Source of the DNA: Diaporthe sp. PMI_573
Taxonomy: Eukaryota > Ascomycota > Sordariomycetes > Diaporthales > Diaporthaceae
Reading direction: 5' to 3'
Length of the DNA: 64,000 nt
Assembly: GCA_021399435.1 (NCBI GenBank)
Contig: JAJTUP010000026.1
Location: 744,001 to 808,000, forward strand
The notes under the pieces are model-generated. The model saw nothing but the letters and a program-made list of their open reading frames with translations. It ran no database searches and was not told where the DNA came from. Below, in pieces: positions 32,814 through 43,853 of the stretch. The translations under genes were made by a program, and so were the position numbers. Position 1 is the first letter of the stretch. Each line of letters begins with the position of its first letter.

Positions 32814-35800
32814 GATGACTTGTCACAATTGCGTCTGGGCGGATCTAGGCTTACCCCGATGATAAGGTCTCGGCGGGCTTTTGCGACCATTCTCTCTCTG
32901 AACTTAAGATAGGAGCTTGGCTGGAGAATGGCAGACGGCGTCGTTTAGTGCCTCCCGATGTTATGGTTTATAGCTGTTAACAACCGAGTAATCTCTACTG
33001 GAGCCTGGCGTGGCGACGATCCATATCGCTCTGGAGTCACCATGTCCTTGCTCGGTACTGCGATTGAGTATGGACCCATTGTTTGCTACTTCCGATAGAA
33101 TCCACTCTCCCGGCTGATGTCAGATTAAGGAGCAATCGCAGTCTAGACACAAAGGCAACAGGACCAGAACGTGTAGCTTAGGCCAATGCGCTCAGTTCTA
33201 AAACATACATGCCCACGGTCCATCCCCCCCCCCACTAAATCCCTCAAGATCTGTTGTCACCAAGCACTCAGCCTTGGTCTGTGTCCGTCCCGAGCGGATG
33301 GTGCAAGCGAAAAAAGTGGCCCAGGTTTGAAACCCAGGCGGCTGGTCCGCAAGTGTTTTGTCCCATTTTGGCGGGTGCCTTTTGGGATGGCCCAGCAAGA
33401 CGAGATCGACGGCCCGGCGATAGTTCGGCCACAGTAAGCTGTCACTGCAACTGAAGCTGTGCAGATCCGAAGGTCGGCAGTACGTCTTTTGCAACTCTTT
33501 CATCTGTAGCCTTTGAGCTTTGTGACGCTGAGCTCGACAGCGGTGGTTGGAAGCAGCTAGCAACCTGCAGATCGCAATGGAGACAACCGTCGCTGCAGAC
33601 AGGCAACAGCTGCTGCCCTGGACCTTGACCCTCACGGCTTCAGGAGATCTAACCGGCTGAGGCTAGATCATCCGCCCCCAGTCAGTGTGAAGGCAGGCAT
33701 CGACCCACACTGCGCGGCGCAACCTGGGATGGATCGACCCATTCGACAACGTTCAAAGGTGAGCGGAGGCCATCATTTTCTCCAACACCACACTGCAATA
33801 AGCAAGGACTTTCGAAGGTATCTTGGGTACCTCGGGGGGTCTGGACTGTGCCATGTTCGACGGCAGCTGTCAGCGACCAATGTGGCTCTGTTTCAGGTCC
33901 CGCCATGTCGTGGTTGCTGTCGTCGACTCCGATCTCGAGAGGAAGTGACAGGCTAGGGCTTGCTAGCCTAGCTCTGAACTGGGACGGAATACATTGTAGC
34001 GTGTCAAGCATAGTTCGACGCATGGTCGTGCACAGCAGAACAACAACGGCACCGCCCAAGTTTCTTGGCAACGCTGGACAGTTGGCGCGGATAGTCCTCG
34101 CTGCAGAGCCGTCTGGTGCTAATGCATCGCCAGAACACGGCGGCACGGGGTTTCGAGACAAGTTCAGCGGAGGCGACGGAAGCCTACGTGGGTCCGTCTT
34201 CCTCACCCGCACTTGCCAAGAGACGGCGAAGGGTCCTGGCAGAGAGGGAGAGAGGGTCCAGAAGCTCCAGTTTGTCCACATACGAGGGCTTGACTGCGCG
34301 ATGGCCCGCAACGGAAGGTAACACATCGGCCGTCCCCTTGCCATGGTTATAGCCATGACAGACTGCTTCGCGGTTGCGTCAGCAAGGGCCGCAGAAGGCT
34401 GAAAACGATGTAACCCATGCCTTTCGCTCCCGATGGCCTCGGTGAGGACACAGCACTTTATGGGGTTGCACATTGGTCCTGGGAGCCTCAATCAAAGCGC
34501 ATGTCTAGTCTACGGACAATGGCTTCATACGCGCATGTCGGCTTAATGGACACATGCGGATTTCACAGAGGGTTTAGAACAAAAGTCCGCTGCAGTTGCA
34601 CACTCGGAGACAAATGGTAAGGACCTTCAGGAATGGCGTGATAGATGATAGCGAGGATACCAAGAAAGGCCGCATAATCATTCAGGCTGAAGTAAATGAA
34701 GATGGCTTGGCGATGCGCAGGTACGACGATGAGAAGCGCCACGCCGACACCACGCAGACGGTCATGCACCTTGTCAGGATTGTAGAGCAGCATTGCGTGC
34801 AGTGTCTGTTGAGGGACCCCCCCTCCCCAGGCGCAGAGGCAAGATCGTCGATTGCGGTATACTGCAAACGCGGCATTGAAAAATCCACGACGTTCAGTCG
34901 TCAGCGGGTGCCTTTTTTGCTTTCGGAGTACGTATGTACATAAAACAGCAGGCGGACGTCGGCATGCCCTGCATCGGAGATCGGTGCCGTAAGGAGCAAG
35001 TGGCAGCAAAGGCCGTGTACCTAATGCGGTCATGCCGTTCCTTTGTCCTTTCCCACATTCTGGACCCGCGGCTCTGGATCATCCTTGGGGCTTCTAGGCG
35101 CTTTCTGGAAGACGCTCGAACTCGGATTTCCCACGGCACCTGGGCGCAGTTGATTTTGGCCCCCAAGGCAAGGTTGCTTCGGGGTTGCCGTGTTGCCCCT
35201 GTTGGCTGTGCCGCATACCAACTGCTAATCAAGTACGAAACCAGAGGTTGGACAATGTCTTGGTTCCGGTGCTTGTTGAAACATGTGCAATCAGGTGTTG
35301 TCTTCCAAGACTATCCTCGGTGGGAGCGGAAAAGGTGAGGAGTGACCAAGGCCCTAGGTGAGCATCAAGAGACTGGCTGACTGGAAGGATTCCGGGCTGT
35401 CGAATCATCATCTCATCATTCTTCCTCGCAGGATGCCTGGTGAAACGGCCACCCACAGCTCAAAATAGCATGTCCATGTCCGCGACGAGAGGAGAGGTGC
35501 CATAAGTCGAGACTCAGCACAAGACCAAGATCGTCACATGTGGACCCTTGATACCGTTCTTACCTGCCTGGGAGCCTGGTGTTTTGCATGTGCTGCTTAC
35601 TGTTTTGTTTTGTACACACTTTCTTCAAGAACGGCTGACATGCATCACCGCTGTGTGACTGGATTTGACACATGATGATCATGCGAATCCAGTTCTCAGC
35701 CTTCATTGAGGCATGCTCAGTCGAAGACTTTGCTTATTTGATGAGAAGCCTGATTCGGAACCCAGGCGGGGTTGCTGAGTGCCGCGGAATGTCAGATTGT

Positions 35801-37998
35801 GCAACTTCTCGACGGTCAAAGAATAGCAGCAGTCCAGCAGACGAGTCGTGGCGCCTCGTTGATTGGGCTGTTCTCAAGGCCAGTTCTAGAGGCGACCCGT
35901 GGACCCTCAAAAGGCGCGCCGAAGGCTGTCTGGCAATGCCGGGCCGAGTGGCTTGTTACTAGGTCGTGCTCTGAAATGTATGGCAGTCTCTCGGAGGTGT
36001 ATGGCTCCTCAACAAGCTGTCAGGCCTGAGCCCGTGTGCCTCTTGCTGGATCAAGATCTGTGCCAAAGGCAGATCTGGACTATATGATTGTGCCTTCTGG
36101 TAGAGGGCGAAATACGACCTCTGCATCGCGGCTGGTATCAAAATCATTAGGCAATGTAGGACTCCAATCGAATAAGCGCCAAGTAGTGTGATGAGGCGTG
36201 GCCGGCCCAGCAAGCAATCTCGTGCTGGTGGGACACAGCGGGCTCATAGGCCCAAGGTTCTCGAAGACACGACCAAGGTAATTAGCACCGCAATTGGCCC
36301 TGTGCTCAAGGTACGCAGTCTGGACCCGGGCGATCTTGCCCCCCCTCCCCCCAATGGATGGGCCCCCCGACCAGAGATTACTTGTGCACAGTATTCCAGT
36401 GAGGTTCGTGTGGGCCATACGAGTGAGTAACAAGTCGAGATGTCTGCCAGCCTCGAATGTGATCCGGCAAGCATGCATTGTGCTCGTTGTGTGGACAGCC
36501 AGTGAAGCGGCTCCGTGGACCTTGCTCAACCTTGCGGACACGAAAGCCAGCAGCCCAGCAATGTTCGTAATATAAGCGAACACGAATTGAGTTTGATTTG
36601 GGGGCGGTCGTTGGACGGGGGGAAGGTTCACTGGACGGAGAAGGGTCTCGCGATCAGCCAATAAAAGCGCAGAGGTGGCGTTGTCGACTCTGAGTGGTCG
36701 GCAGCTGTCACGTCCAGGGCAGCGGATGCAAGGCGCGACACATTGGCGGGCTGGTCGAAAGCTGGCTACGAGTCCGATTCGAGGACCCTCTCGACGGATG
36801 TACTCAACGCCGGCGTGCAAAGACTCTAGAGCTGGCTGGCGGTGGAACTCGACGAAGATAACGGCCCACCGCGATGCTTGGCACACACCACGAGCTCTGA
36901 GTACCGGTACCCTATCGCATGGGCCAAAAACAAACAAACAGAGTGCTTGGAAGAGGCCGCGATTGAAATGAGGGCCGCCTACAGTACACTACCTGGGTAG
37001 ATACACAGAGATGTTTGTACAGGACGCTGGAGATTGGGGCAACTGCACGCGCTCCAACAGCTACTGTAGGGTCCATACTGTACAGAATACATTTCCACGG
37101 TGATTTGTGGAGCTGTGAGGGTCTGATGCTGCCGCAGTAGTCTGGTCCTTGAATAGCAACCGAGCAGAACATCCACCCACTCTGCTCCTGGCCCAATTTG
37201 GCCGACCAGATGGCCCTGAAGTGGCCATCACGGTGGTGACTCTGGTGAGCACTCGATGTTGGAATAGAGTTCTTCAAGGCTGAGACACTGTTGAGCAGCG
37301 CACGTGGCGGGCGAGATTAACACATGGAGATTAACACACCCACCTCTGTTCTGGGTTGCACCCTGGGCTTTTTTCTCTGGGAGCGGGAAGTGGGGAGGTT
37401 TGCGGCAGTGGTGACAACAAAAGAATGCCCTGCCCACGGAACAAAGGCATGTCTGTGCGATTCCACGGATCTGAAGACAAGAAGGTGCAGCCAAACCCGG
37501 CGAGGTCATGAGTTCAGAGGAGGGGGGGGTTAATCTCTGAATGGACGAGGATCGTTGGGATGGAAGGCTGGCGGAGAGCGAGTCGAGACTGCGGAGAACC
37601 GAGGCACGCAGAGATCTGCAGAGCCTGTGAGACGACTACTGTGGACGGGTCGAGCTAACAGTATGGCGCCTCACGGACAGCAGCTATGTGCCATAACAAC
37701 CGCACACTAAGTTGAAGAAGGGTCTCATGTGCCGGCCCAGGACTGCATCACCGAGGGTGAGGGTGAGGTGTGGGACAAGAGCAGAGGCTGCTCGGTCGAA
37801 GCTATGTACTGGCCGATGACGACGGCCCTCGGCACACAGGTGCATATGTTGTTGGCTTGAGGTTGACACGCGCCGGCTGACCGGACAGTGTCTACACATT
37901 CTGATGAATGCACAGCACGATGTTTTGAACTGTACGTCAACTACGCAGTGCGGAGGATTTCGCAATTGGCAGGCGGGTGGCTCAAGCGGGGTGGGGAG

Positions 37999-38066
37999 TG
38001 GGGAATGGAGGAGACCAGCAGGAGGAGGAGGAGGTGGAGGAGGGGGTGGAGGATGAGGAGCAGGAA
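37999..38066 (+). repeat. GGA-rich purine tract
   Basis: Imperfect GGA/GAG triplet repeat on the plus strand, almost pure purine for over 60 bases; intergenic. Confidence 0.75.
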
Positions 38067-38864
38067 CTGCTTCAATTTTCAGATGCTACACAGCAGGATG
38101 TGAGGATGTCAAGGCCTAGTGTGGCGTGGGCCCACGAGGCCACGAGCCCACGAGCCCACCAGGCAGAGTCAAGCTTGTCGAGGCCAGCAGAGGGTGGAGA
38201 CGCAGGAGACGCACAGGAACGTGCCGTACGAAAACTGCAGTATAGTGGACAGACAGTCTGTGCCGGGTGTGCACAGTGCTGTAAGTGTGGATCATGGACC
38301 TGGAGAAGGAACGAGCGACTCCTTCATCTTACCAACTACTCACTTGGCAGATCCTTCCTCCTGTGGTGCTACTGTGTTGGGAGGAGGATGTACGACCTCT
38401 GTTGAGTCGACGAGGAAGGAAAGTTTTTGTGTTTTCTGGGCAGGCCCGCGGATCCCCCAATCCCATGGCCCCCCAGGTAGGTACCTGGGCAGGGACCGCG
38501 TAATGATTATTCTGCGCGTTCGTCATGTGCGTCTCCTTTCCACCGCCCTGGACTGTCAAGGACATGGGTCGACAGTGTTGGTCGCTGCTGGGGCTCGTCT
38601 TGCTGGCGAACTGCCCTTTTCGTCACCCCTGCCGGGCTCGCATGATGCATCTTCCCCACCAGGGGCATCGCGCCCGCAGTACCATTGTACAGTACCCAGC
38701 TGGCTTGCGATCCTCGTGGGCCTCCAGTGACCGGTCCGGAGGCCCTAGGGCCTGGGCCTTGTAGCCTGGAGCCCCTTGTGGCACAACCAAGGCCGTTGAC
38801 CCTTTCCACCTCGGCACACTACCCAGCAGGACTCTGTTGTGATGCCCGGCCAAGTCGTGGACGA

Positions 38865-38891
38865 ACACACACACATGTGTGTGTGTGTGTG
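38865..38891. repeat. (AC)n-(GT)n palindromic microsatellite
   Basis: Five to six AC repeats run directly into ATGTGTGT repeats, giving a self-complementary alternating purine-pyrimidine tract. Confidence 0.85.
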
Positions 38892-39301
38892 CGTATGAGC
38901 AAGTACGGTACGTGCAAGTTTGGTGTCTGTCCAGGACAAGCCCCCACCGTCCTCGAATATCGAGATAGCTACGACAGCACGCGGTGGGGGGAGGGGCCCC
39001 CGGTCCACGGCTCAGCCAGAGGCAGAGCCAGCCTTGCCCGTTTCGAACGGGCAGACCCTGCTGAACATGTCGAATGGGGGCGCGGGATGCAGATTCTTTC
39101 CCGCTTTACCACCCGCTGCCACGCTGCTACGCTGCACCCTTGCTCACGACGACCTGACAGGATCGGCGGGCCCACCGCGCATTACTGCATAGGCACACAA
39201 AGCCAAAGAGGTGAACAAACTTCCTCGCAACCCTCGCAAACCTCGCGGCACCCCGGTCGTTCCCGAGGCCCCTGCCCGCCCCAGCCTGTGAGCATGCAGG
39301 T

Positions 39302-39343
39302 CTTGGGAACCTTGGGAACCTTGGGGACCTTGGGGACCTTGGA
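39302..39343. repeat. 9-bp minisatellite
   Basis: About four and a half tandem copies of CTTGGGAAC/CTTGGGGAC. Confidence 0.85.
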
Positions 39344-39478
39344 CGGCCATCTCCCTGCGCCTGCAGCTGCCGTTCTGCGTCCGCCTCCGCCGCCGCCCAT
39401 CCATTCAGATCCTCCTTCGTAAATACCACCGTCCTGCCCTCCTCCCCGCCCGCCCACCCTCCCTCTATGACGGGATTC

Positions 39479-39548
39479 GTGCTTCTCTTGCTTCTTCTTC
39501 TGCTTCTGCTTCTTCTTCTTCTTCTCCTCCTCCTCCTCCTCCTCCTGC
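39479..39548 (+). repeat. CTT/CTC pyrimidine microsatellite
   Basis: About 70 bases of CTT, CTG and CTC triplets. The spurious open frame through it reads as poly-leucine. It lies 0.7 kb upstream of the receptor gene. Confidence 0.85.
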
Positions 39549-40264
39549 TGCCAACCCTGCCACTCTCTCCTTACGGCTCGGCTCACCTGAGACCTCTGCC
39601 CTCGTTACGTCTCTGCTTGGACACGGACCCTTTTGGCATCGGCCGACTCCGTACCGTCATGCCACCCCCATAATCCATCCATCTACGCTCAAGTATCACT
39701 TCTAGTATAAGCTATTCACGACCTACGCCCTACGACCTACGACCTATCTGCGCCTCGGACTATACAGGTGCAGGTGCATGTGCATGTGCAACGTTCCACG
39801 ACCCTATCTCTCTTCCTTGCCATCGTCTTCTCAAGCACCAAGTTGTGCGACAAGGCACTCCTGACCTCCGCAGCCTGGCTAACTTCCTGGGTTGGCCATT
39901 ATGTGAAAGGTATCCCGCCGTGTAATTCCATACCTCACGGAAATAGCACCGAGCCCGGCGCATCTCATCACGTCTTCGGCCAGCACGGCCCAGCAATCTC
40001 TCTCATTTTTTTTTTGGAGCATACATAATAACGCCACCGGTGGGACTTGACGCGTAAACGCATCAGTGGAAATATAAAGCCTGCTGTCGTCTCAACATAC
40101 CATCCGTACACAGCCCCTTTGCTGGGCAACCGGCCACAGCACCCGGGCAGATCGCCGCCCCCCGGGAGGACTCCCGACGCCCGTCCACTCAACTCATCAC
40201 AAGGGGTTGACGTGTTTCTGACCCGGCGATTCTACTTTCGATTGGCATCAGACCACAGGACAAG

Positions 40265-42051
40265 ATGACTACCAACGTCAGCGAACTCGCGTGCCCCAGT
40301 GTATTTCTCAACGAGCTGCAGTTTGGAGATGGCGGATGTACGCTCAACATGCTCTCTCTGCAATCTTAGACAAATCCTTGCTGACTTGCACGCATAGTTG
40401 TCGAGGGCCGATTATGTATGAACCGGACGGGCTATTCATGCTGTCTACCCTGTCCCATGACCGATTGGGCCTACCCGGACAGCTTTGAGTCGATGAGCAC
40501 CGCGGCAAATTGGGTCGCAGTGGCGAGCACGGTCTGCTGCTTGTTCCTGCTGCTCTCTTGGGCCTTGTTACCCATCGAGAAGACGCACCGGCACTACCTC
40601 AGCATCTGCCTGACAGTCGCCGTGGTCTCCATGAACCTGGGTTTCGTCATCCCGCTGGCAGGAAAACCAGAGCAGTGCTACGACGCCATCACACCAAATG
40701 ACATGCAGACGAGCTCAGTATGCGCCGCCTCGGGCACATTCCTCATCATCGGAGGCTGGGCTGCTGTGCTCTGGATCTTCCTCAGGGCGCTGTCCCTTCA
40801 CCTCCAGATTTGCTGGCAGGTTGTGGTAGGCCGTAATTTCATGTGGTTCTCCCAGGCTGCAGGATGGGGCCTCCCAGCGATCGGCATCATCCTGGCCTTG
40901 ACCTTGAGCGGTGTTTCGTTTCGTTTTGGAGCGACCTGCCACATCAACCACCAGAACAGTCTCGCAGATCTATGGATCCCTTTGCTTGTCCTCGCCGGCG
41001 CCACAATCATCATCCAGTTCGCGACTTTCGGTTACTGCATCAAGGTGTACCTTGCATCCCTTGCTGACAACAATGCTACCACCGAGAACTCGGCAGGCCT
41101 GCCCTCCTACTCCAACAGCATTCGCACCATGACGCCGCGGCAGGCGTACCGCCGGATTCGCCGTGTCATCCAGCTGCAATGGCGCGGAATTGCCATCGTC
41201 CTGATCATCATTGCCGACGTCATCTTCTTCGCTGTGGTCTTCGTGTTCCAGGACAACACGATTGAATCCGTCAAGCAGGATCCGTCGATCGCGCTGCCCT
41301 GGATTGCTTGCATCACGCTCAGCGATGGAGACAAGAACAAGTGCCTTGATCAGGCAGGCAGCATAGCCGTAGACATGGCTACTGTTGGAGCTGTCTTGAT
41401 GCTCTTGGCTGTACGTCCACCCGCAGGACACCCGCCCCCTTTCCTTACTCCTTAACCCACACATGGACTGACACTGGGGGGCAGATGAACGGATTCTGGC
41501 TGCTCATGCTGCTCGGGCGCTGGTCCATGGTGACCGCCTGGCTGGACCTTTTGGGCCGCCGTCCTGCCGCCAAGCGCGAGTTTGTGTCAGTCGATGCAAG
41601 GCTGGACGACCTGAAGATGAATACAGACCCACGTTCGTACGAGATGCTATCCCGGGACTCCGGGAAGAATTACATGGACGAAATGGTAACACCGGACACA
41701 GTTCGAGAGGGTCCGATCTACCCTCCCATAAGAAGTTACCTCGCTTCGACCGCGAGCCCCACGATTGACAGCCCCGACATGAGCTCGGGCCGACGGACAC
41801 CAGATTATTTTGGGCCCCAGGCACGGTACCAGCCGCCTGTGAGGTCCTTCTCCAGCCCAAGACCGCCGACGCGAGAAGGCCAGGGCTCGCAGGCGGGCTG
41901 GGACGCGAGCGCAGCAAGACAGTACTCGCGAAGTCCACCGCCAACGGGCCAGTACTCACAGAGTCCTCCGCAAACGGCGGCGCACCAACACCAACATCAA
42001 CAAAGCTACGGCCAACAAGATATGAATCCCCTGGGGATGAACAGGATATGA
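40265..42051 (+). CDS. Frizzled/Smoothened-like seven-helix receptor without CRD
   Basis: Exons 40265-40337, 40398-41410 and 41485-42051 encode 550 residues. Introns of 60 nt (GTACGC...GCTGAC...CATAG) and 74 nt (GTACGT...ACTGAC...GGCAG) keep frame. A short Cys-rich ectodomain (LACPSVF, GRLCMNRTGYSCCLPCPMTDW) precedes seven hydrophobic helices between about residues 62 and 375. A long, disordered, Ser/Pro/Gln-rich cytosolic tail follows (about 390-550, ending with His-Gln repeats). The CCLPCP box and helix layout fit fungal proteins with a Frizzled/Smoothened membrane region; the extracellular Wnt-binding CRD and the KTxxxW Dishevelled motif are absent. It probably senses an external cue at the plasma membrane; ligand and signalling partner are unknown. 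Another fungal GPCR class is the alternative. Confidence 0.78.
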
Positions 42052-43853
42052 GAGAAGAAGAGAGCGATCAATGGCTAAAGATGAGACGGACACGTACATG
42101 AAAACACGTGGCACGTTCTTCACCCCACGCCGGGAAATTACGGCCGGCTCGGGTTCCTTAACTTACGAAAGAGAATGCACTCACGTGCCTGTCGTTCCCG
42201 CAACTGCACCATACTTGTTTCAACCCCTTGTGGCCTCCTCTGCGCGCTCGATGACACACGAGAATCGCAGCTAGAGGCCCAGGCAGCTAATTACTCCCAC
42301 ACAAACACACATACACGAACCACCTCCACACACAAAACACACACACTCACACACAAAACACACAAACACACACACACACACACACAATCGCCATCTTGCA
42401 CGGCGTATGCGGGTTTTGTGGACGGGGCGTTCCGTTTGGTTCAAGATCCAGTTCTCATTTTATTGGCGCCAATATGAGTTCGTTCAGAAGGAGATCTGCC
42501 TTTACACGATTGCGTGCCGGAGGATAGCGCCGCCGAGGATCTGACGATTGGTCGGTCATATTGATTTCAGTGACAAATGTTGGGAAGAGGTTCGAAGGAT
42601 ATGACGGATGCAGTTCTGTGTGGAGACGACCCTCCCAAAGACTCGGTGGTCCTCGTGCGTGTCAGTTGCCCTTTTTGGAGCAAGAAAGCGGGATGACCGG
42701 AAGGAGCAACATATCTGGGGATGGCCTCGCTCGGGCGATTGATGTTGTGCGAGGGAACAGAAGAAAGCCGTGTGCTGTCATATAATATGTGGTGACCCAA
42801 CCCCCGGGGGCGCCGGGCTGATGAGCAATCCATGTAGCAGTCGGGTTCCGGGTTGGTCGCGTGCTCCACGGGTTCCGAAGTGGCCGAGGGCACGTGAGAT
42901 GGGTGGGGGGTGCGGCGAGCGAAGCGAGTGCTGGAAAAGGATACCCAATTTGAACTTTGTATATGTTTTCCCGTCTTGACATGTCAGAGTCCAGTTGATT
43001 GGCGTGACTGAGCGAGGGCTGCACGCATCCCGATTCGGTCAGTTGGGTACTTATCTGCTGAAGTATCTCGGTCTTGTACGGCAGAGGGCAGCACCATCGG
43101 GCTCGCCCAGGTGGGGGGCTCTCCTTGGGGTGCAAGCCAAAGGAATCAAGAAGAAGAAAAGCAACCGCCACAAAAACCGGACGAACGAAACCCAATCTGA
43201 GAGTGAGGATTTGTGCACAATGTCAATCTGGATCTACCGTGTGCCAGCCCATAAAAGTCGGACTGGCTGCGCTCCGCAAGCAGGGATTTGCCGCCCGAGC
43301 CCAAGAGGGCCAGGGAGCCCAGGGAGAAGGTCCGAGATGATTAGGTAAGTCGTGCTGCGACACTGACGTTGGTGCCAGCCTCGGGGCCCCGTCTCACCGA
43401 CGTGCGCTCTGGTTTCCGTGCCTCCTCAACAACGGTGATTGCCTGCTGCCTACCGAGCCTTCCGTCGAGCCGCCCATGGTCTCGCAGAATCTTGACCCCC
43501 CTGCCCCCACCCTGTTGTCCAGCCAGCTGTTCCTGCTGATGTTCGAGCATCCTTGCAGGCCTGGTTGCATGAAATCACGAGCACTGCTCTTCCGCCTCAC
43601 CCGCGCGCAGATGAGCCCTCTACCCAGCCAGCCGTGCTGCTCAATATTATAAGGCCGACGGTCAGGACCGCTACCGCCGCCGTAAGCCGTCCCGGGGCAG
43701 AGACATGGCACACACACACACTTCTTGAGACTCCATCACTCCAGAATCTCTCGCCTCCCAGGACGAGTAAACCACACAGCCCGCTACACGGGCCCACCCA
43801 CAAGGAACCCCAAGGAACCCTGTCTAATCGCGAACCCGGCCCAATCCAGCTCC
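42052..43853. other. Intergenic region between receptor and GH5 genes
   Basis: Contains the receptor 3' end, a CA-rich microsatellite at 42298-42387 and the GH5 leader and promoter. No gene supported; frames such as 42662-43195 minus and 43553-44701 plus are shadows or chance. Confidence 0.5.
42298..42387. repeat. CA-rich microsatellite
   Basis: Interrupted (CA)n tract of about 90 bases, ending in a nearly pure CA run. Confidence 0.85.

Larger units (their letters stand above)
31241..40264. other. 9-kb region without recognisable genes
   Basis: Composition is again balanced, yet no family-like gene or clear exon series appears. Notable content: a 16-bp hairpin at 32764-32813; unexplained long minus frames at 33682-34491 and 36080-36937 (the latter without a good upstream ATG); a hydrophobic protein-like minus frame at 34563-34900; simple repeats between 38000 and 39550; and the promoter of the receptor gene at the right end (an AATATAAAG element near 40070). 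Confidence 0.45.

Noticed and set aside
39467..39673. Poly-leucine open frame
   Set aside because: Simply the translation of a CTT/CTC microsatellite.
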